NCBI GenBank assembly: GCA_029747015.1
Contig: JAKOGI010001251.1
Coordinates: 51,001 to 115,000, forward strand
Length of the DNA: 64,000 nucleotides
DNA from: Carnegiea gigantea
Taxonomy: Eukaryota; Streptophyta; Magnoliopsida; Caryophyllales; Cactaceae
Direction: 5' to 3'
In this document: piece after piece, positions 36,106-47,811 of the stretch
Numbering within the stretch: the first letter of the stretch is position 1
Layout: every line of letters starts with the position of its first letter
The notes under the pieces: model-generated
Databases searched by the model: none
The model's input: the letters and a program-made list of their open reading frames with translations, nothing else
Told to the model about the DNA's origin: nothing
Made by a program: the position numbers and the translations under genes

Positions 36106-37940
36106 TTTGGGAACAAAACCAAAAGGGATATTGCTGGCTATGGTAAAATTGGTTACAGGTTCCTTAAACTCTTTTTGAAAATGTGTGTTTCATAAGACTG
36201 AAATTCAATCCACTTAGCCAAAAATCCACCTAAGTTCATGCTGCTAACTATTCATTTATTTATTTCACAAACTAGTATCAAGTTATTTTTCTTTAGCTTA
36301 ACGTCACTGTGTTTTTTATTTTTTAAAAATTTACCATCGAGTGACTGTGTAATTTGTTTTGATAGCAGCAAATTAGGGGGACAAAAAACTAATGACTCAG
36401 TGATAGATTAAAAAGAAACAAATAACTTAGTGGCATATTCTTCCTAAGATACCAATATAATGGCATTAAGGTCCAAAAATTGAACTCAATGGCATATCGG
36501 GAAAAAAAAAATTAAAACCTGGGAGCATTGTTTGGCATGAACTCCAACGTATATGAATGTAAAGTTGTGAACTCTAACACTTGGAAAATCATGCTTATTG
36601 GACCTAGAATTGGTGATATATATATGTGGTATGGTTAGAAAGAGTTAAATAACAAAACCTTGCATGCCTTAACATGAGTTATGATGAGCGCTAGTTTTGG
36701 CATCGGAGACTAGGTCGTGCAAACATGCATACTTTTAATAAGCTTGCTAAACATAAACTATTTGGAGGACTACATAAGCATAAGCTTACCAAAGAGTTTG
36801 TAGTGCATTATGTCACAGGAAAGTGAGCTAGAGCATTATTCAAATCTATAAAATGTGTATCAATAAGTTAGCGCTAGAATTATTGCATGTGAACCTATGT
36901 GATCCTATCAAAATTAAAAGTCTCGTGGCAGTGAATATTTGTTTGTCATTGTTATTGATTTCTCAAGGTACATGTGGACACTATTTCTAAAAGTTAAAAC
37001 CGAGACTTTTTGAGCATTTGTCAGATTAATAAACCAAGTGCAAGTTTCAAAATGTCTAACTGTTGTTGCTATTAGAAATGACCATGGAGAGAATTTAATC
37101 AAAAGGATTTTACTAATATCGTGGAAAGCATTGTATTTGACAACACTTTTTAGCTCATAGGACTCCACAGCAAATGGAGTGCTGGAAACAAAAAAAACAG
37201 AAGTTTAGAAGATATGACCAAAACTATGACCTGCGATAATGATTTACTTTAAGTCCCCCTACGTTGAAGTAGTAAACAATACATTCTCAGCTAATGCCTA
37301 CTAGGCTAATTATAAAAAAGACTCCTTATGAGCTCTTCAAAGGCAAAAAGTCAAATGTGGCCTACTTTAGAGCCTTTGGCTGAAAATGCTACATTCACAA
37401 TTATAGTAAGGACAACCTGGGCAAATTTGATGCTTTGAGTGGAAAAGGTGTTGTCATTGGTTATTCAATTTATAGCAAAGCTTATAGAGTTCCCAACAAA
37501 ATTACTGAAATCATTAAGGAAAGCACTCATATTCTATCTCATGAGAGTAATGGTCTTATTAGCATATCCTCGTTCCATAAGCTGGATTAAGAAATTAAAA
37601 AAATTCCTCCTCAAAGTCAATAAAAAGACTATGAGAGTCAAAATCTAGAACCTCGGCCCTTAGATGAAAGTAACTAAATCATCAACCACCCTAAGAGAAG
37701 AAATGATGGAGCCAAAAAGAGGATTCAAATTCAAATTTTCTATGGCATTAGCGGTAGTGTAAGAATATGTTCATCTCTCAAAAACTTATGTGCATTTCAT
37801 TCTTTTGTTTCACTCATTGAACCCATTAAAAACAAAGAGTGATTTCCTAATGTGCAAAAAATTTCCTCTAAAGGTCAGATTGATAGAATCAGTCCACAAA
37901 TTGACCAAAGATGCGCGCCAGGCAATGGGATTATAGAATA
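36105..37940 (+). pseudogene. Copia integrase and start of RT, right part of the split relic
   Basis: The Copia reading interrupted at 24614 resumes here: KRDIAGYGKIG, then the late pre-integrase block NSNTWKIMLIGPRIGDIYMW. The integrase core follows: FVIVIDFSRYMWTLFLKVKT (about 36946-37003), VVAIRNDHGENLIKR and, near 37320-37560, TPYELFKGKKS-like, NLGKFDALSGKGVVIGYSIY-like and SKAYR pieces. Around 37790-37860 CAFHSFVSLIEPIKNKE marks the entry to RT, after which the match fades. Stops are frequent. Confidence 0.8.
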
Positions 37941-39115
37941 TGTTGAATAATATCTGGGGAGTAAGGTTAATTGTCGTCCTCTACATGATGCTGAAACTAG
38001 GCCACTTACTCATTGATCTAGCACATTTCTAACCTAAGAAAAGTAAGAAATAACTAAAACACGCAATTACACAACTAATATGACACTAATCAAATACTAA
38101 TCATGATTAACTAATATTAATTAAAGCATAAACACAACTTAAGTACAACTAACAAGACTAAATCTAAATGTGATTTTGACTACATAATTGAGTTAAGTAG
38201 AAACCAATTAAATTAAACTAGGAATAGAAAAGAGAAATAGAGCTACGTGTAAACGTTTGAAATCTAACAATGGAGATTGGACCTCCATTGTTGGAGCAAG
38301 AGGAGTGAAATTGTGGCTTTCTCCACCTATTGAATACTAATATACTCTAACTACTCCTAATTGAACCTATTACTAGCCCAAGAATCTAAATTTTAGAAAT
38401 GGGTTTTGAAAGCCTTAGATGCAAGAGAGAGAAATAGCTTGGAATTTGTGTTTCTGAAAGAATAAATTGAGAGATTGAGAGTAGACAAGAGAGGAGGAAA
38501 ATGATTAGCAAAGGAAAGCACTAATTTCAATTGAAACTGGCAAAAGCACGCAAATTTGGGGATCAAAATCGTAAAAACATAGCAAAGTAAGAACTTGAAC
38601 GTAAATAAGAGGAGGCATCTCCTAGGTCGATGATTGAGTAATAAGGTGCATATCTACCAGGCTAATCGGAAAGCCTAAGTTAAAGTGGTACAGGCGAATT
38701 GGTGGGCATAGACTTTGATCATTGATAATTGTTTAGTCAACTTGACACTGCGGCAAAACAATGTCTGAAACAATTCATTAAGTACTTCTATATTATGATT
38801 TTAACATTCGTAAAAACATGTGCAAACTTTTCAAAAGGTACATGTAGTAAATGTACCTTCACTTGGAATTCTTCCCCTTTGTATAACAATTAGCCACATC
38901 ACAGATGACAGATAAAATGTCCTCGTTTTCTAGTCCAAGTAGAGTCTCTTATTATTACTAATATCAGGCACTTGAAAATTTGAGATTTAATATATACATA
39001 ACTGTACACATACTTGTATTTTTGATTAAGACCTTAATCTAGCTATTTATTATTTACTTGTAGTTAACCAGTTCGCTTACTTGGTATAATTCACTCTACT
39101 TAGATTATCCATTTA
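37941..39115. repeat. Non-coding, repeat-derived; fragment of Gypsy-type LTR near 38620-38720
   Basis: No gene. 38655-38720 (CTACCAGGCTAATCGGAAAGC and following) resembles the conserved segment of the Gypsy LTRs that contains GCTAATCGGGGGACCCGGC. It is probably an LTR remnant on the minus strand. The rest is AT-rich and unrecognised. Confidence 0.4.
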
Positions 39116-39116
39116 C

Positions 39117-39189
<73 letters not shown>

Positions 39190-39202
39190 TACTATTATTA
39201 TT
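39116..39202. repeat. ATT trinucleotide microsatellite
   Basis: About 24 uninterrupted TAT/ATT units (39117-39188) followed by an interrupted tail with ACT units. Confidence 0.98.
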
Positions 39203-39613
39203 TCTTCCTTGCATCACCAATCAAAATTAATTTTTTTCTTGTTAGCTTTTAATATTTAAAAATTGGTTATTCAATATGATTAAATAAGAATAAAAATAAA
39301 TAGAGATTTTTGTATTTAGACCTAGTTTTCAATAAGATTTTATTAGCAGTTAATGCTTGATTTGGTGGGTTCTTTCTTGTAGTGTTAATTTACAAAGTAT
39401 GATTTAGGCTACAATCTCAATTCTTTAACATATTTTTGGACAACTGTATTCTGTTAGATTAAAAGGTATTGTTAATCTTATAATCTCTCTTATTGAGCAA
39501 CTTAAGCAACCAACATTAATCATAATCAACACCCACCAATTTTACTCCTACACCCAATATAACTATAGCATTCTACTTGAGCCATAGGCCCATAGCTCAT
39601 CAATCTCACACAC

Positions 39614-39884
39614 TGTTGGAGATAACACAGCTCATTCAGTCCCTTCTAGAAGAGTTCCCTCTAGAGGTTGTTAGAGAGGTTGTTAGATATTCATATTGGC
39701 TGACAAGTTGTTGTAAGTTGTTGTAACAAGTTCTTGAATTCTTGGCGGGAAATACTTGTATATATATAAAGCTCAGTTTCTGGATTGGAATAATAAAAAG
39801 ATGAATGTTATCATCATTCCCATTCTTCTCCTCTTTCTCTTTCCAACACCATGAATGCAGTGATTCAAACCTTGAATCACAACA
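39614..39884 (+). repeat. 5' LTR of Copia element (271 bp)
   Basis: Starts TGTTGGAGATAACACAG and ends TGAATCACAACA. The TATA-like TATATATAAAGC at about 39760-39771 is intact, and AATAATAAAAAG lies at 39790-39801. It holds two copies of a GAGGTTGTTAGA repeat where the 3' LTR holds three. Confidence 0.96.
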
Positions 39885-39897
39885 TGGTATCAGAGCC
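39885..39897 (+). other. Primer binding site of the Copia element
   Basis: TGGTATCAGAGCC directly abuts the LTR end, a perfect initiator tRNA-Met primer site. Confidence 0.96.
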
Positions 39898-40105
39898 TTA
39901 CTTTTCAAGATCGTGGATCATCCTTAGATTTTTTCTTCCTTGACATTCGATTGATTTACTTGCTTTATTGATTGGTTCGAGCTTTTACCACAACATCCAG
40001 TTCTTATCAATCGTTCCAAATTCGATTGATTGATTCATCCTATCAATCAGTACAGTTTTCATCCTTGATTCAATTCACTCCTACAAATTCTCTCTCAGAA
40101 ACTAT

Positions 40106-41002
40106 ATGACAACATACGCAATGGCAGTAGTTGGAGGCAGAGTCCAAATCGAACCTTCAGATTCATTGTTCTTGCATCCATCAGATCATCCAGGCCAGAA
40201 TCTGGTAGCAGACATGTTTGGTGGTGATGATTTTGAGAACTGGAGACGATCGGTGACAATTGCACTATCAGCAAAGCAAAAGTTGCCATTCATTGATGGT
40301 TCGTATCCCAAACCAGACTCCAACTCTTCTCTTCTTCCATATTGGCAGCGTTGTAACGATATGGTGCTTTCATGGATCTTGAATTCCTTGCATAAAAATA
40401 TTAGAGATAGTGTGATGTTTTGTGAAAAAGCAAGCGACATGTGGAAGGAGCTAGTTGAGAGGTACGGACAGTCAAATAAGGCCAGATTATTCCAAGCTCA
40501 GAAAGAGATTTCATGCATCTCACAAGTTGATCTGGATATAGCAGCTTATTTCAACAAAGCAAAAAAGGCCTGGGATGAGTTTACTGCAGTAGGTGCAACA
40601 CCTAAATGTACCTGTGGAAAGTGTGAGTGTGAAATAAATTCAAGGCTACAAGGTCATGAGCAGGAACAGAAGGTCATACAGTTCCTTATGGGACTTAACG
40701 AGAGTTACACACCAGTGAGAGGCAACATCTTGATGATGAAACCATTTCCAACACTTGGTCAGGTGTACTCTCTGCTGGTACAAGAAGAGAAGCAGCGACA
40801 AGTAAAATCAGGAGGAATATTTCAGACTGAAAGTGCATCCTTCTCAGCTGGAACAGGTCAGATCAGTGGACAAAGTGGTGGACGATTTCTTCAAGCAAGG
40901 AAACAAGAAGGAGGCAAAACAAGGCCTTACTGCAGTTACTGTAAGAGACAGGGACACACCATGGAAACATGTTATAAAATACATGGTTATCCCAACAGAT
41001 AA
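40106..41002 (+). CDS. Copia gag (Retrocopia N-terminal, UBN2, zinc knuckle)
   Basis: A 298-codon frame starts at the first ATG after the PBS; a second Met is five codons in. DSLFLHPSDHPGQNLVADMF is the Retro_copia_like N-terminal block. FENWRRSVTIALSAKQKLPF and ILNSLHKNIRDSVMFCEKAS follow the gag/UBN2 pattern. CSYCKRQGHTMETCYKIHGY is a complete CX2CX4HX4C zinc knuckle near the end. The frame closes at TAA 41000-41002, just after the knuckle, but the same frame continues with linker and protease, so the stop is probably a mutation within a single gag-pol frame. Confidence 0.93.
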   Translation: MTTYAMAVVGGRVQIEPSDSLFLHPSDHPGQNLVADMFGGDDFENWRRSVTIALSAKQKLPFIDGSYPKPDSNSSLLPYWQRCNDMVLSWILNSLHKNIRDSVMFCEKASDMWKELVERYGQSNKARLFQAQKEISCISQVDLDIAAYFNKAKKAWDEFTAVGATPKCTCGKCECEINSRLQGHEQEQKVIQFLMGLNESYTPVRGNILMMKPFPTLGQVYSLLVQEEKQRQVKSGGIFQTESASFSAGTGQISGQSGGRFLQARKQEGGKTRPYCSYCKRQGHTMETCYKIHGYPNR

Positions 41003-42520
41003 GGAGGAAAGAACAAAAGCTATAGAGGGGCCAATGGTGCTTGGGGAGAACAAGAAAGCCAAACAGACCAATTATCTTCCACTCCTGTACTGCCAGGACT
41101 CAATCAAGAACAATCTAAGCAACTTTTCTAATTCCTCACCAACTTGACAGGAGCAAATGAGCAGAAACAAAAGGTGCCAGAAGTTGCATCATCTGCAGCA
41201 CATATGGCAGGTATTATGCAAGCTCTAAGTGCTGTTTATTCTTTGTGTACTCTACATCAAGGAGTTTGGATCCTAGACAGTGGAGCAGGCGAGCATATGA
41301 GCTCAGAACTGACAACATTGCATGAACTAACCTTACTTAAGAGTCCCATATTGGTAAAATTACCAAATGGAACACAAGTTAAGGTTACACATAAAGGGAA
41401 GTTAAGAATATGAAAAGGGATTGTGCTAAACAATGTCCTGCTGGTACCTAATTTCAAGTTCAACTTGCTGTCTATTAAGAGGTTGTGTGAACAACTAGGC
41501 TGCACAATTGAATTTACAGAAAGCTTATGCATGTTACAGGCCCCTTCTCTGAGGAGGCCAGTGGCAATTGGTAAAGACTTCATGGGTCTTTACATTCTGG
41601 ATAGAGACAACATTCAAGATGTGGAGTTGTTGGGCAGCAAAAGGCAGTTAATGGTTGCATATAGTAAAACTGAGAACCCTTGTGATAAGTTTGTTCCAGT
41701 TTTCAATAATGTTGCACAGATTGCTGATTTTTACAGTTGGCATCAGAGACTTGGACACATGTCCTGTAATAAAATGAGAAATTTATCTAATGATAGTTTG
41801 TCCTACCATAATGTGAAGCATTTTGTTTGTGAAATTTGTCCCAAGGCAAAACAGCACAGGTTACCCTTTCCCACTAGAAAATCTACTTCCGGTAAAGCCT
41901 TTGAGTTGATACATGTTGATACTTGGGGGCCCTATCATACAAAAACACATGTAGGGCATAGGTATTTTTTAACCATTGTAGATGATTACACAAGGGCAAC
42001 CTGGACTCATCTCATGGCAACTAAGGATGAAGCAATTTCCCTACTTAAATCCTTTGTTACAATGGCCAGAACGCAGTTTAAGGCCAAAGTTAAGGTGATT
42101 AGATCAGATAATGCACTTGAGCTCAGCAAAAGCTATGAAGTTCTAGAGTTTTTTGCTAATACAGGAATTACACACCAAACGAGTTGTGTGCAAACACCAC
42201 AATAGAATGGTGTGGTAGAGAGGAAGCACAAACATCTTTTGGAGGTGTCTAGAGCTTTACTGTTCCAGTCTTCATTGCCTATGAAATACTACGGAAAGTG
42301 TGTCCTTACAGCAACATATCTCATTAATCGAATGCCAACTAAGTTACTGAAAGGCAAAACACCCTATGAATTGCTCTATGGTTCAATCCCTGCATATGAC
42401 CATCTAAGGGTGTTCGGATGTCTCTGCTATGTTACAACAAATAAACAGGGTAGGGACAAATTCCAACCAAGGGCTTCAACCTGTGTTTTCGTGGGGTATC
42501 CCTTTGGCCAAAAAGGGTTA
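41003..42520 (+). pseudogene. Copia protease and integrase, in-frame stops
   Basis: Same frame as gag. The protease site is WILDSGAGEHMSS at about 41268-41306. The integrase zinc motif is WHQRLGH...CEICPKAKQ (about 41737-41850), followed by the core with LIHVDTWGPYHTK, FLTIVDDYTRATWTHL, VKVIRSDNALELSK and [17 protein letters not shown]. Stops: TAA 41129-41131, TGA 41411-41413, TAG 42203-42205 (in the PQQNG block). Near 42508-42520 an extra base in an A/G run moves the reading one frame. Confidence 0.95.
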
Positions 42521-44443
42521 TAAAGTAATGGATTTGGAGAGCAACAAAATCTATGTGTCTAGGGATGTAGTCTTTCATGAAAGGATTTTCCCCTTTGCCT
42601 CTCCTCCTAAGGAAAAGTCCATGTTCCCATCATGCTCCCTTCCCCCTTTTGAAGACTCAAATGGAATGAGAGATGAAGAACTACACTCAGAAGTTCAACT
42701 TTAGCCTAACACAGAAGCTGAAACCAATGTCCCATTAAGAAGGACCACTAGATCTCATAAAATTCCTGACTACCTTCAGGATTATGTATGCTGCAGTTTA
42801 AGTGAGGAAAAGGAAGCTTTCTGTTTTTCCACTCTTACAAATTTCTGCATACAGGCAGAACACTCTTCTAAGGTTACAGGTCTGATGGAAGAAGGAGGCA
42901 TAGCAGAACCAAGAAGCTACTCGGAGGCTGCAGCTCATCCTGGCTGGAAAGAAGCTATGGACAAAGAGATACAGGCCCTAGTTGACAACAACACTTGGGA
43001 AGTTGTTGCATTGCCCACAGGGAAGAAGCCTATTGATTGTAAATGGGTCTACAAGACCAAATACAAGGCAGATGGCACTTTGGAGAGGCTAAAAGCTCGA
43101 CTGGTAGTAAGGGGCTTCACACAAAAGGCTGGTATCGATTATGTTGAAACATTCTCACCTTTTGTCAAAATAACAACCATAAGGGTTTTGATTTCAGTTG
43201 CAGTGAAGAAAGGCTGGAAGTTACATCAGCTTGATGTCAATAACGCTTTTCTTCATGGAGATTTGCATGAAGAAATTTACATGAAGTTACCTCAAGGCTT
43301 TCAGTCTTCCCTACCTAACGCAGTATGTAAGCTGACAAAATCCCTTTATGGCCTAAAACAGGCCTCACGGCAATGGTATGCTAAGTTGACAGAGGTACTC
43401 TATATAAGAGGATACAAGCATTCAGTCAACGACTATTCATTTTTTTTACAAGAAGACAAACACTTCTTCAGTGTTTCTAGTAGTATATATGGATGACATA
43501 CTTCTTACAGGAGATGATGAAGCTGAAATTTCAGCCCTCAAAGCATACTTGGATGACACATTCAGGATTAAGGATCTTGGGGAAGCTCGTTACTTCCTTG
43601 GGATGGAGATTCTTCCAGTTGCAGAAGGTCTGGTCCTAACTCAAAGAAAGTTTGCCAAAGAAGTCTTGGAGGAGTTTCTTGATCCCAATGCCACTTCAGT
43701 CATTTGTCCCTTGGATTGCACTCAAAGACTTGCAGCAGACCAAGGAGATTTTTTCGATAATCCTGGCCTCTACAGAAGAATTGTGGGGAAGTTAAATTTT
43801 CTCACCAATACTCGACCAGACTTAGCCTTCACAGTACAACATCTTAGTCAGTTTATGCAACAGCCAAGGCTTCACCATTATCAAGCTGCTCTGCATGTGC
43901 TCCGATATCTGAAGGGACATCTTGACCTGGGCATTTTATTCAATAAAGATGCACAGTTCTCACTCGAAGCCTACTGTGATTCAGATTGGGCAGCATGCCC
44001 CCATACAAGAAAATCTGTCAGTGGGTTCGTCATCTTCTTTGGAAAAAGCTTGGTTTCTTAGAAATCGAAGAAACAAGGAACTATTTCATTGTCCTCTGCT
44101 GAGGCAGAATACAGGAGTCTCAGAAGGCTAGTAGCTGAGTTAGCATGGCTTACTAGATTGCTTCACGAGTTGACTGTGGAAGACGTAACACCCATACCGG
44201 TCAAATGTGACAGTCAAGCAGCTATTCATATTGCTCGCAATCCGGTTTTCCATGAACGAACCAAGCACATCGAGCTTGATTGTCACTTTGTCCGAGAAAA
44301 GCTCCTAGCAGGCTTGATTTCCCTCAGCCATGTTTCTACTCACCAGCAGCTAGCTGATGTACTGACCAAACCATTACCAGGAAGTATACATCATCAGCTT
44401 CTTGGCAAATTGGGAGTTCAAGGAACTACCAATTTGAGGGGGG
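42521..44443 (+). pseudogene. Copia reverse transcriptase and RNase H, frameshifted
   Basis: [20 protein letters not shown] ends the integrase part, and a TAG lies at 42702-42704. RT begins near 42900 with [20 protein letters not shown], then [40 protein letters not shown] and [15 protein letters not shown]. An eight-T run (43440-43447) carries one base too many for the frame. After it [13 protein letters not shown] keeps the catalytic Asp pair. RNase H has AYCDSDWAACPHTRKSVSGF, a TAG at 44059-44061, then LSSAEAEYRSLRRLVAELAW and VSTHQQLADVLTKPLPG. All catalytic motifs I can identify are present despite the lesions. Confidence 0.95.
44433..44443 (+). other. Polypurine tract of the Copia element
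   Basis: TTTGAGGGGGG directly precedes the 3' LTR start TGTTGG. Confidence 0.93.
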
Positions 44444-44726
44444 TGTTGGAGATAACACAGCTCATTCAGTCCCTTCTAGAAGAGTTCCCTCTAGAGGTTG
44501 TTAAAGAGGTTGTTAGAGAGGTTGTTAGATATTCATATTGGCTGACAAGTTGTTGTAAGTTGTTGTAACAAGTTCTTGAATTCTTGGCGGGAAATACTTG
44601 TATATATATGAAGCTCAGTTTCTAGATTGGAATAATAAAAAGATGAATGTTATCATCATTCCCATTCTTCTCCTCTTTCTCTTTCCAACACCATGAATGC
44701 AGTGATTCAAACCTTGAATCACAACA
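44444..44726 (+). repeat. 3' LTR of Copia element (283 bp)
   Basis: Differs from the 5' LTR by a third copy of the 12-bp GAGGTTGTTARA repeat and by two substitutions I can see: TATATGAAGC for TATATAAAGC, and TTCTAGATTGG for TTCTGGATTGG. Confidence 0.96.
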
Positions 44727-44731
44727 CACAC

Positions 44732-46416
44732 TCTAAAACTTCTAAGACTTTATATTTTTCCATCTTTTCCGTTTCCTGCCCATGAAAACATAAGCGCCAA
44801 ATTATGACTTTAACTATTCTATTTTTTTCAAAATAAAAAATAATCTCTTTAAATTTAAAGTTACTGATTACAAGATGTAAGAAGATAATTGGGTATATAA
44901 ACCAAAACTTAACTCCCACATTCTCCAACTTCTAATATCCAATATCCTCAACAAAATTCACATTTTAGGGCATAAATAACGCACAAATTTTTCACATTTA
45001 TAATCTACAATTTTCCTAAAACCACATATGGCCATTGATTCCAAAATCATGTTTTCATGTTATACTCTCAACTCCCAATTGAACTAAACCATTTTCTTTT
45101 TCTTCTTCTTTTTCTCCTCCTCCTCCTCCTCCTCCTCCTTTAATTCATCAAATGTATATCCAATATCACATTATCCACCGTTTCTTTTTCCAATACGGGA
45201 ATAATTCTTCAAATTTAGACCATTGTATTTCAAAATAGAGAGCAAATGCATCAAAATATACTTTCTCACTTTCATCAATCCCAAACATCGACCTTGACAA
45301 TATCACTCTTGCTCAAGACCCACAATTAACAACAATTAAGGTCCCAATCTAATGTAAGACACTTATTCTACTCAAAACTTATAATATTTAAAATATTAAA
45401 GAGGAAACACATGGCGTGATGGAAAACATGATAAGGATTTTGGGTATTTTGCCTTGAGCAAAACAACAAGAAAAGACCAAGAAGTGATAGAGGAGACGAT
45501 GGTGGCGTCCGCTGGCTGCGGTGGCCGGCCGGCGGGCCATGGACTCCGGCTGGAGGGTCCGGCAGCCAGGCAGCAGTGGCTAAGTAGCAGTAGCAGGGGA
45601 GCTCAAGTGAAGTAATAGATGAAGATTGGCTTGCGACTTTAGTTTTCTCTCTCCTGAATTTCATCATCCTTTTTATTTATTTTACCTTTCTTTTTTCCCA
45701 CACCAAATTTTTCTAATGAAGAACATGGAATCTAGTTTCAAAGAATGATCTTGTGTTATTTGATCTTATATTTAAAAACTTTGAGCTAATTCATATTTAA
45801 AAAACTAGAGTTAGTCAATATTGTTGATTTGTTTTTATATATATTGTAGTATTAATTATATGTATTTAATTCTATGCTACTTCTATTATTTAATTATGTA
45901 TGTGATAATTTCTTCTTGCATACATCATATAGAATATAATATATTTCATAGAACATTTCATTTTTATTTTTTACTTTTGACCCTCTTATTTAAATTGAGT
46001 ACTTTTTTTTATGCGCATTATTTTTTATATTAATGCATATTTATATCAATTTTCTACTGTTTAGACACTCCGTGTAAATACACAGGCACAAACTAGTTTG
46101 ATCCAAGAGCTAGACATGTCCTTACCCCAATTCAATAATTATATTATCCAACAAGTAAACACAAAGTATATATGCGCTTGCACTTTCCGCCGACTGGTTT
46201 TGGTTCAAAATTCGATGAGGGGCTTCTTCTTGCACCAAGATAGTCCGCCCACCTCTCTTTTGGTTCGGAAACTCCGAGCCAAACTACATAAGAAATGTGA
46301 TTTTATAGATCTGACATGGCAATGTGTAACGGAGAAGGAAAAGTTTAGTTTCCTTAAGAATATATCACCCTGATATGTCTTCCAAACTTGGATCTTATCT
46401 AAAACCTTGGTTTTGT
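44732..46416 (-). repeat. Non-coding, LTR-like repeat DNA with a GC-rich block
   Basis: This continues the DNA into which the Copia element inserted. A CTC trinucleotide run lies at about 45115-45139. A GC-rich block (45490-45620) has the look of the leader part of a minus-strand Gypsy LTR, but no termini were found. The ORFs at 45368-45667 and 46098-46373 show no recognised domain. Confidence 0.35.
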
Positions 46417-46419
46417 TAA

Positions 46420-47808
46420 GGCTCTGCTCTTTTCATAGATTAATGAACACAATTCACTCCTTCCCACTCATATTTACTTCTCTGCCCCCCTTTCCCACTG
46501 TTTCCCACACTTTAAAAAAAAATACCATTCATTCTCACTCTTTCTTACTCTCACTCACTCTCACCCACTTCTTCCACTTCCTATATATAACTACTATTTT
46601 TCATATCTTGAAAACTTTTACAATTTATGTAATTGTATGTACGAATAGTCTGAAAATATTTATAAAACGTTCTATTTATTTTTCGGATGTTATGGAAATA
46701 TTTGTTAGTCATGCCGGAAATTGTAGGTGACGTAATTTTTGCTATATATATTGAAGAAATAATAATTTTTTCTGCTTTGTTAAGCAAATGTTAGTTTTTT
46801 TTAACTGGTAAGTATTTGAGTTTAATTCTGTATATAGAAGAGATGCTTATTTTTCCGTTGGTTATGAAATATTTATTGTAGTCACAAAAGCGTGGATGGT
46901 TGTGACTGTATGTGCGACAGATTTATTTTTCGTTCATCGTGATTCGTGATAAAAAGTGCAGATATATTATACGTATATTTTGAACAGATTTTTTTTTTCA
47001 TGTGCGTCAGTAACAAAATATTGAAAATTTTTCGTGCAAATTGCTGATGATTACTTTCCATATACTGAGAACTTATTCTTTTCGTTGAGAAATATGGATT
47101 GGTAAATGAGTAAAATTGATTGAGATTGATAGAATTTAATTAAAGTGAGTATTTTTTATTAAAGTGGGTTGAAGTTGATTGAAGTAGGTGAAGTTGGCTG
47201 AAGTTGATTGAATTTTTTTTCCGCATGATGGATAAAAATTGGTTAAAATAGTCAAAAGTGGGTTGCAGTTTGTTGAAGTGGGTTAAAGTGGGTTAAAATT
47301 ACTTGAAGTAGGTTGAAGTATGCTGAAGTTATTTTTTTATTGAAGTTTGTGAAGTGCGTTCATATGGGTTGAAGTTGGTGGAGGTTAGTAAATTTGGATT
47401 TAGCAACGAAAAGAACAAGGCTAGAAGATATGTATACTTTTTTCGTTGTTTGTATTTGGTTAGTATATGAAAAAAAATATCCGTAATTTGTTCTACGAAT
47501 AATGAAAATTACAATTTTTTTGGGGTAACAACAGTCATGAAATAATATTTCGTACTCGAGTCAACATAGAAAAATATTTTTTCAGTCTAAAAATTTTTTT
47601 TATCACTGGTAATTATTATTGCAAATAAAAGATTATGTTAAAAAACAAAATATGTAACTTAAATCAACTCTGCTGCTTCATTCAACTCCTTCCCACTCCT
47701 TCCCCCTATTCCCACACTTAAAAAACAATATCACTCCTATCCACTCCCTCCTCCTTTCCACTCCAACCCATTCCACACCTGTAATTTCTCAACGAAAAGA
47801 ACATGGAC
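46420..47808 (+). mobile_element. MITE-like element copy A (PIF/Harbinger-like ends)
   Basis: The left end GGCTCTGCTCTTTTC and the right-end complement GTCCATGTTCTTTTCG are similar inverted ends, and TAA flanks both sides (46417-46419, 47809-47811). The subterminal regions are rich in CACTCC/CCCACTC phrases. The middle (about 47073-47416) is a nested piece with its own TTCTTTTCGTTG inverted ends and many GTTGAAGT/GGTTGAAG repeats. A diverged copy in opposite orientation lies at 49526-51028. No transposase. The superfamily is inferred from the 3-bp TAA duplication. Confidence 0.7.
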
Positions 47809-47811
47809 TAA

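Larger units (their letters stand above)
39614..44726 (+). mobile_element. Complete Copia element, structurally intact, coding broken
   Basis: LTRs at 39614-39884 and 44444-44726 are almost identical. The target duplication CACAC is perfect (39609-39613 and 44727-44731), and the PBS and polypurine tract are in place. Gag, protease, integrase, RT and RNase H follow in Copia order. Six in-frame stops and two single-base frameshifts break the polyprotein. The structure says recent insertion; the coding lesions say it moved with help or was copied from a defective template. Confidence 0.97.
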
